Shown: positions 42,101-52,965, counted from the first letter of the stretch. The stretch is 64,000 nt of DNA from Zelonia costaricensis (GCA_030849075.1 JASAOO010003530.1:1-64000), one strand, 5' to 3'. The notes: a model not told the origin generated them from the letters alone. Numbers and translations: made by a program.

Positions 42101-42554
42101 TGAGAAAACAACAGCAGGCAAAGCGCTCACATAAAAGAAAAAGCCCTCGAGGGACAAATAGAACCCAAAGGAACACACACGCACACAGAAGCAACCTACG
42201 ACCGTACCCGTCCTCGGACCTGCTTCCTTTTTTTTTTCTTTTTTTGAAGAGAAGAAGGGTAAAGGAGCTGTGTGCAGGGGTGTGTACGACGGTATGCAGG
42301 CATGTGCTGCACACCAACACACACACACACACACACACAAGCAGAAGCACAAGCGCACGCCTTCTCCTACACAAAGGAGGAGGATAGGTGAGGAGCAATG
42401 CACGGTCACGCTGTTCACGAGACGGGCTAGACAGGGAATACAAATGATCATGATAAAAATGGAATGTAGTCTTGGAGTTTTTTCTTTCTTGTTTTCTTTC
42501 TTTCTTCTTTTGTTTTTCATTAAGAGTCGCTTCTCTCTTCATTTCTGCGGCTTT

Positions 42555-42558
42555 TGTG

Positions 42559-42591
<33 letters not shown>
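42555..42591 (+). repeat. (TG)n dinucleotide tract
   Basis: Nearly pure TG repeat of about 37 nt followed by a T-run. Confidence 0.85.
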
Positions 42592-43992
42592 TTTTTCTTT
42601 GCTGTCTCTGCTTCCGTTAGCTGTGGCGTCCCTCTCGGCGCTCGCAGAAGGCGCGGGTGATGATATCGCCGGGGGTGGGGAGGGGAAGGGAAAGGAGGGG
42701 CGCTTCCATGGTCTCTCACGTGTGTGTGTGTGTGTGTGTGTGAGGGGGGTTCTTGGCTGCGCGCACGTCGCACACGACGAGATGGCCCCCTCTCACATCT
42801 TACCCGGATCGAGGGCATAAGAGAGACAGGGAAGTCGCCAACATGCACCGCTCGCAGCACCACAGCAACTCGCGCGCCACACACGTCGCGTACCACGGCG
42901 GCAAGAGAAGGTAGAGTGGGAAGTGCCGCGTGCGTCACTGCAGAGCCGAGGAGGGAAACTCAGAAGGGAGGAAGCGCTGATTCAAGTCGGAGAGAAGGGG
43001 TGGACACGTGGGGGAGGAGACGAGCCAGCAAGCGATCGAGGTGAGTCACACAAAACACGAGGATGCACATACACAGGGCATGACGCGTAAACGAGTTGAA
43101 ACACGCAAACACACACACACACACACACACACAAGCGCGTGACGAGGACGACGTGCCGACCATGGGGTCGGCTCCCTCCAACACCAACAGAGGAGGGAGT
43201 GCTGAGGTGCGGTGAAGCAAGCGGAAGAGAGCAGCCAATCACGTGCTGTGGGTCCGTGTGTCTCTGTGCGTGCGTGGGTGAGCGTGCGTGCGTGCTCGTC
43301 GCAAGCCGCCACGTAAGCGAGACGACGAACCACAGAGGAGACGCGGACAAGTCGTGGAGACGGAGGAAGGAGGGGGGCCGGCAGTCGAAGGGGCCAGGGA
43401 AGCCGACGGCGCCTCCGATCAGCAAAGCAGTGGAAACCGACAAACATGAGAGAGTGGGAGACGAAGGGAGGAGGGGAAAAGAAGATAGCGAGGGGGGGAG
43501 CCGCGGATGAAGAAGAACGGGCGGGGAGGCGTGGTGCAGCGATGCAGCGATGCGAGCCCGCGACAGATAGACAGAAATAGAAACAACGTGAGAGCGAGCA
43601 AGCAGAGCGGAAACGGTGTCGAGGGTGCCGGGTGGTCGAGCTGGTCGTGGGTTCGTTTGTGTTTGTTTGTTTTTTTCTCTCTTCGCTATTCCTGTTGTTG
43701 CTGGCACTTCACAGAAGGTCAGCGACACAAGACACCACAGTGCGGCAAAGGACAAAAGAAAATAGAAAGGTGAAGAGAGAGAGAACGGGGACCATGCGAA
43801 GGAGGAGAATGCGGAGGTCAGGAGAGCGAGCCGCTGACGGGGGGAGTGAGGGGGTTGCCGTCACGGGCATAGAAAGTTGCTCAAGGCTGCGCTCGTGCGT
43901 GCGTGCTGGCCGTGCGGGACGGCTGCACCGCCAGCACGCACGAACGCACGGAAACTCCCACTGGCATCACGCAACGCCGTCAGTGGACCGCA

Positions 43993-44898
43993 CTACTGCC
44001 TCTTGCGCTCCTCCATGTCGAAGGAAGAGCTCCGGCTGTTCTCGTCGACGGCCGGCTCGCGGAACGCCGCCCTGGAGGCGCGCTCTGCATGCGCCACCTG
44101 CGCCTCACGCTCGCGCATGCGGCTACGCTGCGGGGTGTCGCTGTAGTCCAGCTTCATGATTATCTCGCGGTAGTAGCTGACGACGTTGTCCAGGAAGATG
44201 TCGGTGGTGGTGGCGCAGAACTCCTGGTACATGACCAGCACCTCCTCGTAGCGCGCGTCGAAGCCGTCCAGCTGACTCTGGTACGCCTTCTCCTTGGTAT
44301 CGCGCTCGTCGACGGCCTTTGCGTAGCTCCTGTTCGCCGTCACGTTCTTGCTCTTATTCGCCGCGGCGGACTCCATGCGCTTGACAGACTTCCTCGATGC
44401 GCCGTAGCGGCTCATCTGATCCTCCGTCTTCTTGCCCTGCGCGATAGCCTGCGCCGTGGCCTTGCTGAGCTTTTCCAGCTCCGCGGCAATCTTGTCCTGG
44501 ATCTCCGCGCGGTACTTGGCGCTCAGACCCGACTTGGCGTCGTCCATCGCTTTGCAGAAGTTCTGCGACATCTGGTACGACTCATCCGCGAAGTCGCGGT
44601 CGATCCTCGTCGTGCTGCCGCCCTGGTCCGCGCCGTCCGCACGGCTCTGACGCCGCGAGGTCGACCCGCCCGTGCCGCCGTGGCTGAGGCACGCCGTCAC
44701 GCCCGCGTAGCCCGCACCGACATCCCGCAGGCACTTGGGCGTGCCGTCCATGTTGGTCAGCGCTGCCGTGATGCTCTTCTTCAGCGACTTGTTCGACTCG
44801 CGCAGCGTCTTGAGCGTGTCGTAGCTGCGCTTGAACTCAGGGTTGACGTCCTTGCCGTCCGCCTTGGAGACGATGATGTTGCTGAGCTTGTTGCCCAT
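43993..44898 (-). CDS. BAR-like coiled-coil protein with N-myristoylation motif
   Basis: A 301-residue, mostly helical, highly charged protein. Helical segments cover about 22-50 and 100-250, with a Gly/Ser-rich loop (72-97) between them. The pattern SYAKAVDERD...FDARYEEVLVMYQEF...FLDNVVSYY (191-243) is shared in diverged form with the next two genes upstream in the array and resembles helix 3 of BAR domains, which dimerise and bend membranes. The N-terminus MGNKLS fits the N-myristoylation consensus (Gly2, small polar residue at 6), implying lipid anchoring, with no adjacent Cys for palmitoylation. The C-terminus is charged and disordered. The start is the only ATG after a CA-repeat leader. 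The BAR assignment is inferred from helical pattern and paralogy. Confidence 0.85.
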   Translation of the reverse strand: MGNKLSNIIVSKADGKDVNPEFKRSYDTLKTLRESNKSLKKSITAALTNMDGTPKCLRDVGAGYAGVTACLSHGGTGGSTSRRQSRADGADQGGSTTRIDRDFADESYQMSQNFCKAMDDAKSGLSAKYRAEIQDKIAAELEKLSKATAQAIAQGKKTEDQMSRYGASRKSVKRMESAAANKSKNVTANRSYAKAVDERDTKEKAYQSQLDGFDARYEEVLVMYQEFCATTTDIFLDNVVSYYREIIMKLDYSDTPQRSRMREREAQVAHAERASRAAFREPAVDENSRSSSFDMEERKRQ

Positions 44899-45718
44899 CG
44901 TTGCAAGTGTGTGTGTTTGTGTGTTTGTGTGTGTGGGTGGGTGGGTGGAAGAGAGAGGGAAGGGTGGAAGGAGAATGCCGAATGGAGGACACGCGGAAGG
45001 GGAGTGTTGGATGCGGAATAGGTTGACGTGAATGGTGACGGAGCGAGAATGCGAAGGAGAACGGAACTATGCTATGGTGTGTGTGTGTGTGCAGGAACAG
45101 GTCAGCCAAGCCGAACAGGGAGGGGGGGCGTTCAAGGAAGGATGTGCATAAGATGGAAAGAGGAGGCGGAGGGGGGGGAGGAGAAGGAACGCGCAGGGGG
45201 GGGAGGTAACGCGGCGACGAGCGCAGGGGTCTGCGTGCGGTGCTGCCGGCCGCTCCGCATCACCGGCCACTCGTGCATCGGTGCAGCGCCTGCTCCCGCG
45301 ATGGCGCCTCTCTCGCTCTCCATCTCCACAGGGCCGTCAGCGAACACCAACTCAAGAGACGCGGGAGAAGCGCACACCAAAGCGCAGCAGTCAACGCCAT
45401 CTCTTGCGTCTATTAGTTTCCTCTTTCTTTTGTTTGCTCGCGGCGTCACCGCTGTGGCACACGGATCCACTGTGCTCCCCCACTTGACCTCTTCCTCCAC
45501 CCCCACTCCACCCCACCCCACTTGGCCACATCGACGGAGTGGCACAACTGGAGAGGGCACGTACGCGGGTGAGGGAGACGTGGAAGGGGGGGGGGGGGCG
45601 ACAGGAGACGGAGCTGATGGACGGTGCGGTGGGCGACGCCCCCGACTTCAGTAGGAAGGGGGCAAGAAAGGCAGGTGCTGCGGATACAAAGGCGAGCCAA
45701 AACAAGCGCACACGCACA

Positions 45719-45816
45719 CACACGGCCTGGACACACACACACACACACACAGGGAGAGGATTAGAGCGGAACGGGTACGCGTGTGTGTGTGTGTGTGTGT
45801 GTGTCCAGGCCGTGTG
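45719..45816. repeat. Perfect 33-bp inverted repeat with 32-nt loop
   Basis: Left arm 45719-45751 and right arm 45784-45816 are exact reverse complements. Each arm combines a unique 12-mer (left CACACGGCCTGG, right CCAGGCCGTGTG) with a CA or TG tract. Either transcribed strand could fold into an uninterrupted 33-bp stem. Confidence 0.92.
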
Positions 45817-46354
45817 GAACCAGAGCGAGGCAGGGAGGGAGGAGGGTACAAGAGACGGTGGCGAAGCGCCAAAGGGAGAAGCAAAACACAAGAAACGCAA
45901 AGAGAAAAGTACAGCAGTTGTCGTCGCGTCACGGGGGGGGGTCCACACGGCACGTGCGGGCACAATGCGTGTGGCTGGCACCGCCACGTGCGTGCACGCC
46001 TCTGCCATCTTTTTTTGTGAGGGTGTTTAAGTGCGAGTGTGCTCGTGCGTGTGGTGGTGCGATGCGCGGAGGCGGGAAGGCGAGGAGGAAGCGGCCTTGA
46101 TCGAGCCCAAAGGCGTGAAGACGGGAGGAGGATGGATGGAAGCACACACACAGACGCGATCAGCGCCCACTCGACACAAGCACACAAGCAGAGCTCACAC
46201 ACACACACACACATAGTGATCGAGACTTAGACGTTCGCGGAGGCGCTCAAGGACTCTGAAGGTGAAAGGGGGGTGGGGCGGAGAATGCAAAGAAAAGAAA
46301 GGCGGAGGAGGCCGTGATGAGCATCGAAGCAAGCGGAAGGTGGCAACTGGGGGA

Positions 46355-46392
46355 CACGTGCGGTGTGTGTGTGCGCACACACGCCGCACGTG
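46355..46392. repeat. 38-nt near-perfect palindrome
   Basis: Outer arms of 9 nt (CACGTGCGG and CCGCACGTG) flank a self-complementary TG/CA core. Only one pair in the body of the stem departs from Watson-Crick (a G-T pair). It could form a stem of about 17 bp with a very small loop. Confidence 0.85.
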
Positions 46393-46775
46393 CGACGGAG
46401 GGGGGGGGGAGTGGAGTGGAGTGGAGGTGGAAGTGGGAGGAAGGTACCAAAGGAGCGCATCGTCATCGATGACGTGCGCAAGCGGAGGTGGGGCAGGGGG
46501 AAACACAAGCGCACACGCGCGCTGGCACAAGGAGAAGAGCAACACGCAAACACACAAACAGAGACACATAAGGACAATCGAAGCAGCAGAACCTAAACAC
46601 ACACACACGCATACACAGGTGGGAGGGGGCGTCCCTCTTCCATCGTGCCGTGACTGCTCGCGGACAGGACCGCGTTGGTGCGCCTCGCCCGCCTCTTCAG
46701 AGTGAGACCGAGAGAGAGAGAGAGAGACAGACATGGAAGCGAGCAGCCCACGAAATCGAGGTAAGGTCGCCGCTC

Positions 46776-49184
46776 TCACGACGAGCCCTCGTGCCGTACC
46801 TGCGAGTCCTCCCACGCCCGCACCCCCAGCAGCCCCGGCTGCGGGGTGGGCACCGGGCTGTCCAGGCCGCAGCTAGCCGAGAGGCTCTGCGAGCGGCCCG
46901 ACACGCCGCCGCTGTTGCCGTTCGCATAACCACCGCCACCGCCGTACCTGCCGGCGTCGGAGTCCACTCCATCCCCACACCACGGGTACGCGCCTGCCGC
47001 ATCCCTGCAGCTGGCACGCACGGACGCGGGGTGAAAGCCGGTCTCGAGGCTGGACAGCACCGTGTACCGCTGCGGCGCCGCCCCAGCAGGGGCGGCGGGG
47101 ATGCACTGGGTGGGGCGCGGCGCGGGCTCCTGCGCGGGTCGCTGCCCGTGTCCGCCGCCGAACGCGTACACACCGCTGGCGCCGCGATTCCGATCTGAGG
47201 CGTCCAGCCACTGTGTGTTGATGCTCATGGACATGTTGTCGTCCTCGGGCGGTGGTGGCGCGGAGGCAAACCCCATCGCGCCGGCCGCCGCCCCCCCTGA
47301 AGGGCGCCGACCCTTCGTACTACGGCGCGCGTGCTGCTGAGTGAGGGCCATTACGTCGCTGATGGTGGCGGTCGACCCGCGCGGGCGTGGGCTGTGCAGC
47401 GGCACGCGGAGCTCGTCTGCGTGCCCGGGTGTCTCGGAAGGGAAGAGCACGAGGGGCTGCAGCGACCCACGCGGCGTGCGCTCGCGGGCGTCGAGCGACA
47501 CGTAGTGGTCGTCGAAGGGCTCGGAGGAGCGGCCGCGCTGCAGGGCAAGGAGCAGGTCCGCACGGTCTGCAGCCGCTGTTCCGGCAGGCCCCAGCGCCGC
47601 GGGGCTGCGACGCTGGTCCGGGCGCTGCGACGACGGTGGCACGTCGGCGGCGCGGCACGTCGCAGACGCAGCGGGGGACGGGAAGGCGGCGACGGGTGGG
47701 GTGGCGCCCGTACCGAACGGGGTGTGGCGTGCGGCGGGCTCCGCGGTGGGCCGCCGAGGCGCCGCCGCGCCGCGCCGCTGCGCCGCCACCGAGCTCCCCG
47801 TGAGCCTTCCGGAGCTCATGTCCGCCGCAGGAGTGCCCGCAGCGGCGGGCGGAGCGGCGAGAACGGCGAATGGGTTGGTGGGGCGCCCGACGAGGGGCAG
47901 CGGATCGGTGTGGCGGGCCGCGGCGTGAAACGACGGGGCCTGCTGTGGGGGCGGGGACGGGTCCGGCTCCTCCGCGGAGAAGGCGCGGCTCGCGAGCTGC
48001 GCGGTGTGCACCGTGTTGCCGCCGCTCTCGCCCCCGGCAAAGTGCAGTGGGGTGCGGTAGTCGAGAAGCAGCTGCCGGTGCGGCGTGCCGCCCGCGCCGA
48101 GGCCACCCGGCGAGTTCGGGTTTGCGTTCTCCTTGTGGATCGTCTGCGCGGCTGCGGCCTCTCCGTCCTCCTCGTCCATGCCCCGCGCCGTAGGCGGCGC
48201 CCGCTCCGCCGAGGGGGGCAGGTTGCGTCGGTTGCCGTAGTAGCAGGTGAAGTTGTGCGCCGACCCGCCGCGGCTCGACTTGGCTGGGGTGGCCTTGCCC
48301 GGGGATTTGCCGAGGCTGCCGCTCATGTCCGCGCTCACTGCATCGCCAGGACGAGGGCGCAGGCGGCTGCCCAGCTGCTCCTCCGGTGCCACGCCGAGGC
48401 GCTCGCCGAGTTGCTCACCGCTCTCCACCATGCGCTGCACCGCCTCCGGCCCGTTCGGCGCGAGGCAGCCAACCACCTTCAGCATCTGCGCCAGGTACGT
48501 CGTGTTGGCGTCGAGGAAGTCGTCCATGGTGTGGCCCGCGACGTACATCTGGCGCTGCATGAGGGACTCGTACTCGGCGTCGAAGGTGCGCAGCTTCGCT
48601 TCGTAGATCTGCTCGTGTTGCCGCATCTTGCCCACCTGCTTCACGTACAGCTTGCTCTCCGTGAGTGGGCGGCCCTTGTGGAGGTACTTGGCCTCCTTCT
48701 TGCTCACTACCTTGCGCGAGGTGATGAGCTTCCGCAGCGCCGAATCCACGTCGTCGCCAAGCTCGCGGGTCTTCTGGGAGCACTTGAGCACCTCGTGCAG
48801 CCGCGCAAGCACCGTCTGGTGCACCGCCCCGTTGTATGTCACGTACTGCGCCCCCTCCTTGATGCTCTTCATCTCCTCCGAGAAGAGGGAGCCGGCGCGT
48901 TGCAGCGTCTGCCCGTAGCTTTCGGCGAGGCGGTTGTGAAACGAGATGTGGTACGCGGTGTTCATGCAGCTGTGCGGGTTCGTGTTGTTGATGCACTGCG
49001 CCACCTCGTGGTAGCTGTGGCCCACAAGCGAGAGGCTGGAGGCCACCTCCCGCATGGCCTGCGAGGTGCGTGTGATGTGATTGTCGAACTGCTTCAGCAC
49101 CTTGCCGAAGAGCTTCACCCGCTCATGGCGGAGGGAGAAGTCGTAGTTGCCGTTCGCCGGCGACGGGCTCTTGGCGTTGAACAT
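46776..49184 (-). CDS. BAR-like protein with long disordered C-terminus
   Basis: An 802-residue protein. Residues about 16-255 are helical with the same plan as its neighbours: SRKVVSKKEAKYL (156-168), SKLYVKQVGKMRQ (177-189), FDAEYESLMQRQMY (201-214) and DDFLDANTTYLAQM (221-234). This matches the spacing of a BAR-type membrane-curving coiled coil. The remaining 550 residues are Pro/Ser/Ala/Gly-rich and probably disordered, with many potential phosphorylation sites and short repeats of the form APPPP or TPPVA. That layout is typical of adaptor proteins that combine curvature sensing with partner binding. The start at 49184 is preferred over in-frame sequence from 49226, which is repeat-derived. 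It sits between the two other BAR-like genes and is much longer than both. Confidence 0.87.
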   Translation of the reverse strand: MFNAKSPSPANGNYDFSLRHERVKLFGKVLKQFDNHITRTSQAMREVASSLSLVGHSYHEVAQCINNTNPHSCMNTAYHISFHNRLAESYGQTLQRAGSLFSEEMKSIKEGAQYVTYNGAVHQTVLARLHEVLKCSQKTRELGDDVDSALRKLITSRKVVSKKEAKYLHKGRPLTESKLYVKQVGKMRQHEQIYEAKLRTFDAEYESLMQRQMYVAGHTMDDFLDANTTYLAQMLKVVGCLAPNGPEAVQRMVESGEQLGERLGVAPEEQLGSRLRPRPGDAVSADMSGSLGKSPGKATPAKSSRGGSAHNFTCYYGNRRNLPPSAERAPPTARGMDEEDGEAAAAQTIHKENANPNSPGGLGAGGTPHRQLLLDYRTPLHFAGGESGGNTVHTAQLASRAFSAEEPDPSPPPQQAPSFHAAARHTDPLPLVGRPTNPFAVLAAPPAAAGTPAADMSSGRLTGSSVAAQRRGAAAPRRPTAEPAARHTPFGTGATPPVAAFPSPAASATCRAADVPPSSQRPDQRRSPAALGPAGTAAADRADLLLALQRGRSSEPFDDHYVSLDARERTPRGSLQPLVLFPSETPGHADELRVPLHSPRPRGSTATISDVMALTQQHARRSTKGRRPSGGAAAGAMGFASAPPPPEDDNMSMSINTQWLDASDRNRGASGVYAFGGGHGQRPAQEPAPRPTQCIPAAPAGAAPQRYTVLSSLETGFHPASVRASCRDAAGAYPWCGDGVDSDAGRYGGGGGYANGNSGGVSGRSQSLSASCGLDSPVPTPQPGLLGVRAWEDSQVRHEGSS

Positions 49185-50325
49185 TCTTGCGTGGGGTCGC
49201 AAAGACACGCCCACACGCAAACACACACAGGAGATCGGAAAGGAGGACTGTGACTCAGTTTGCCTTCAAACAACGAGCGAGCGGCGTGAGGGTGCGGGTG
49301 TCCAAGCGAATACGCGATACAGCCGTACGCAGTTGTGTGTGTGTGTGTGTGTGTGTGGGAGCGCGTGTTCTTCTTAAGCTTCGCAGCGGTCAGCGGTCCA
49401 CAATCAAGAGGGTGAAGGGCGGGGTTGGCCGGATAGGCAGAAGTTGCGTGCAGCTGGCCCTGAGAAAGGCAGTGCCACACACACACTGCAGGCCACACCT
49501 CCACGCAGTGAGCGGCGACGTGGTTCAGTCACGCAAGGGGGACGCGCGCTAAAGACGGAGGCGTTGTGGGAGAAAAGGGAGTAGCGAGGTCGGTGGTCAG
49601 CGGGAGCGTGCGCCGCGCTGTGCGTTTGTGTGTCCGTGCCTGTCGCTGACGTGGTGTAGCTGGCGCTGGTGGCCTACCGCGCGAGGAGGGGGAGGTGGGG
49701 GGATGAGGAGGAGGCGGAAGAGGGAGGGCCATCACAGGCGGGGTGAGAAGGGAGTGGGGGTGGTCGTTCAGCGTAGCCAGTGTGGCGGTTTTAGGATAGG
49801 TGAACAGGTGGGCGAGACTCGTCACTCTGCTGTTGGTGCTTCCGTCTGCTCGAAGAGTGGACGTGCTTGCGGCGGCACGGGGGGTGGGGAGGAGCACAAG
49901 GACCACAGCGCTGCAGAACATGAAGAGAGAGATGGGCAGAGAAAGAAATTCGGCAGCGTCGCGTGGCCTCGCACCGCCGCGCATACCGGAAACCGCCTTC
50001 CACCACTACCCACCACGACCGCCCCTCTTGTCTTTGCCTCCTTCGTGCATGCTACGGGGCACGACCACCACCGCCACGTTGCCTCCCGTGTGCTGGGACG
50101 GGCCCAAGTCTTCTCATATCGTGTTCTACTTCGCTTTTCTCTGCTTGCTGCCTCTGCGTCGTCTGCTGTGTGTGTGTGTGTGTGTTGCGCAGCGTGCGAA
50201 AGAGGAGTGCAGAACGGAGAGACCAGCATTCGAGGGGAAAAGAGAAGACAGCGCAACACGTGCAAAGCTGGCAAACAAAAAGAAAAGAAGTACATCGACG
50301 TGTGTTTGCGTGCGCTTGCGTGCAT

Positions 50326-50363
<38 letters not shown>

Positions 50364-52263
50364 ATCAGAGTGTTTTTGCTCGTGGGATTGCACACACTTC
50401 CACGCATCCTCTCCATGTGTGCAAAAGAAGAGCGGAGCATCGTCACGGCAGACCGGAGACGCGACACGCCACGCACGCCCTCGCCGCTGCCCTCGCCGCT
50501 ACATGGAATGCACCCTCACGCACACACGTCAACACACATCACGTACCCGAGCATGATACCGAAGAGACGCGGAAAGGGGTAGTGAACAGGTGAAAAACCT
50601 ACACTCGCACACACATCAACACACACACACACACACACAGCCAGAGTGTGTGACCACACAAAAAAAGGGCACAGACATAGCTGACGCTCTCTCAAAAATG
50701 GTTGTGCTCGTAAAGGGCGTCATGACACGCGCACCGACATGTTTGCCTCTCTGCGGCTGCAATCGCCAGGAACGAAATCCTATCGCACGCGCACGCACCG
50801 TGACACGGCACCGAGAAGCGGAGAAACTAATATCCATAAATCGGCGAACGCACGAGACACACACACACACACCACGAGAAGGAAAACAAGAGAGAGCAGC
50901 GTCACGTGCGCTAGATGACACATGGGGGAGCTTGAGAGACGGGAAGCGCAGCGATCTAGTGGCAAACCAAACCAAGGAGATACGGAGGAAGCCGGGAGAG
51001 AGCTAACAAAGTCGCAAGAGGAAGAGGCGCACGTGTTGATGATACAGGCCGCCGCAGGGCACAACAACTCGACGGAGAAGACGAGGAGAGCCAAGAGAAA
51101 AGGGAAAAAAAAAAAAGGCCGCACACGGGTGCGCAATCGGGGAAAAGAGGGACGTACGGTTGAGGGGGGGGAGGGGGGCGCAGTTATGACGTGTGTCTGT
51201 GTGTGTTTGCTTGTGTACTGCTCTCCTCAGGCCTTGCTTTGCAGGACCTGCGTGCGGAAAGGCAGAGGAGGTGGGAAAGGTGAGGGGAGGGGAGGACCGA
51301 GAAGGTCGACGGGGGGATGAGGTGGGGGGGGGGATGGGGGGCATCCGCGGCCCGGCCCCTCCTCATCTCCCACCTCGCCCGGACTACCTTCTCCCTCCCT
51401 CCTCCTCCACAGGGGACAGGCACTTGGGAGGTGCACGTCCTGTAGTTTTGCAGCATCGGCAAGGACTCCATCGCACAGCAGCAATCCCAGCTGAAGAGCT
51501 GGACATGGAAAAGGGAAAGAAAAAGAAGAAAACGGAAACGCCAAAGAAGAGCAGAAGCGGCCAGGCTTCTGTCAACAAAAACAAAAGCGAAAACGAAGCG
51601 AATGGGAGAGCACGCGCGTGTTGTGTGTGGGTGGGGAGGGTGCTCCATACAACGCACGCAGTCACGTAGGAGGAGGGGGAAGGGAGGGAAGAGGACGGGA
51701 AGAAAGAGGAGGGGCGGAAAGACGAAAGGAAGCCACACACTCTTCGTTGTAGTCTGGCGGAGGTCGCCTGCGCGAGACCGAGAAGCGAACAAAGTATGGA
51801 AGCGCTCAAGTCGACTGCGTCTACACCCCTTCTGGACGCCACGGCAGACACAGGAGTGCAGAGAAAGTTAGATGGGGGAGAGGGACCGAGATGGCGAGCT
51901 TTGCGGATGCGTCAAGCACCACTGTGCCTCCTCTCTTCCCCACACTGCCTCCACTCCAGTGAATGGGCAGTCGTGACGGGATCTCCGCACCGCATCGCAC
52001 ACCCTCATCTACATCGGCAAAGAGAAGAAGAGAGCCTCCGTGATGCCGCCGTGGTATCCACTATCACCCTCGCACCCTTCCCCCCAACCCACACCCCCTT
52101 GCTGATCTGCTCTCAGCGGATGCGATGCTCAGCTTTCCGCGCCACCAACTGCTTGTGCGGCGCAGTAGGGCAGACGGGCGTCCACATCTGTGCAGTGCCC
52201 CGTCATAGACAGACACACGCACAAACGGGGTTCGACCGCTGCTCTTGCGTCAGCACCGGGCCG
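49185..52263. other. Spacer between first and second BAR-like genes
   Basis: About 3.1 kb with TG/CA tracts (49334-49358, 50169-50185, 50328-50361, 50620-50640) and G-rich stretches (51160-51345). A more complex block lies at about 51880-52200. No gene is supported; it is mostly the presumed 3' UTR of the 233-residue gene. Confidence 0.55.
50328..50361 (+). repeat. (TG)n dinucleotide tract
   Basis: Pure GT/TG repeat of about 34 nt, among the longest in the window. Confidence 0.88.
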
Positions 52264-52965
52264 TCACGACTGCATGGTCTTGGAAAGGTTGGAGTAGTAC
52301 TTGACCGAGTACGTGTGCAGCCCGTCCACAACCCGCTGCAGCGTCTGGCTGCGCTTCTGCAGGAGCGTTGTGTAGGTCGCGCGGAACTTCTCCGAGTCGG
52401 CGTCCGCCTCGGCACGGAGCTTGTCGCGCTTGGCCACCTTCTCCGCAAACTTCGGGTTGTTCGCGACACCCTGGTTCTTCTTGGCCAGCTTCGTCTCGAG
52501 TGAGTCGACCTCGGCGCGCTGCTTGTTGAACTTAGACACCACCGCGTCGTTGGTCGCCTTGGCCTTCTCAGTGACCCTGATCGTTGACTTGAGCTCATCG
52601 ATCGCGGTGCTGATCTCGCGCGTGAAGTCGTTCATGTAATTGACAAAGGAGTACGTCTCGGCACCGCTCAAGCGACCCGGCGGCAGCTCCGACGCGCGGC
52701 GCGACTTGCTGCCATTGCCGGCGATGGAGTTCGTGGCCATGTGCCGATCCACCGCCGTGCACAGACTGTCCGCGCGCGTGCGGATGGCCGAGTTCTCCTC
52801 GCCCTGCGAGAGCTCGCGAATGGCAATCGCGATGGCCTCCATCGCCCCATCGAGTTCCTTCACCGCCGTGAGGTACTTCTTCGATGCCGCATCGTAGCTG
52901 CTGCAGGCGTGCTTGAGCTTCTTGATCAGCACGGACTGATCATCCGAGGGGGCCGCCTTGGGCAT
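52264..52965 (-). CDS. Short BAR-like coiled-coil protein
   Basis: A 233-residue, almost wholly helical protein and the first transcribed of the three-gene array. Helical segments cover about 9-55, 58-77 and 104-230. KFNKQRAEVDSLETKLAKK (145-163), PKFAEKVAKRDKL (171-183) and FRATYTTLLQKRSQTLQRVV (194-213) align in pattern with the other two proteins. The Lys/Arg-rich face fits binding to acidic membranes. A Gly/Ser loop with KSRRAS (about 87-92) could be a phosphosite. There is no lipidation motif or C-terminal tail, so this is the minimal member. The ATG at 52965 follows a predicted acceptor by only about 11 nt. The family label is inferred. Confidence 0.85.
   Translation of the reverse strand: MPKAAPSDDQSVLIKKLKHACSSYDAASKKYLTAVKELDGAMEAIAIAIRELSQGEENSAIRTRADSLCTAVDRHMATNSIAGNGSKSRRASELPPGRLSGAETYSFVNYMNDFTREISTAIDELKSTIRVTEKAKATNDAVVSKFNKQRAEVDSLETKLAKKNQGVANNPKFAEKVAKRDKLRAEADADSEKFRATYTTLLQKRSQTLQRVVDGLHTYSVKYYSNLSKTMQS

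Larger units (their letters stand above)
39123..43992. other. Large 4.9-kb gene-free spacer
   Basis: The longest gap in the window. It is dominated by TG/CA tracts (for example 41364-41388, 42317-42338, 42555-42591, 42719-42741, 43107-43131) and by purine/pyrimidine-skewed sequence. A less repetitive block sits at about 39640-40140. Frames of 100-400 codons here translate as Cys-Val or Thr-His runs and are not credible genes. Most of it should be the 3' UTR of the myristoylated BAR-like gene plus processing signals. Confidence 0.55.
44899..46775. other. Spacer between second and third BAR-like genes, with two hairpins
   Basis: No coding sequence is supported. It contains a perfect 33-bp inverted repeat, a 38-nt near-perfect palindrome, a 13-G run (45586-45598) and several TG/CA tracts. 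Most of it is the presumed 3' UTR of the 802-residue BAR-like gene. Confidence 0.6.

Noticed and set aside
41297..42520. 407-codon minus-strand open frame in the 4.9-kb spacer
   Set aside because: Mostly repeat-derived Cys-Val and Thr-His strings and Phe/Leu/Ser runs from pyrimidine tracts. No domain, and the start is within UTR-like sequence.
47331..49253. 640-codon plus-strand open frame
   Set aside because: Antisense to the long BAR-like gene; composition is an artefact of high GC3.
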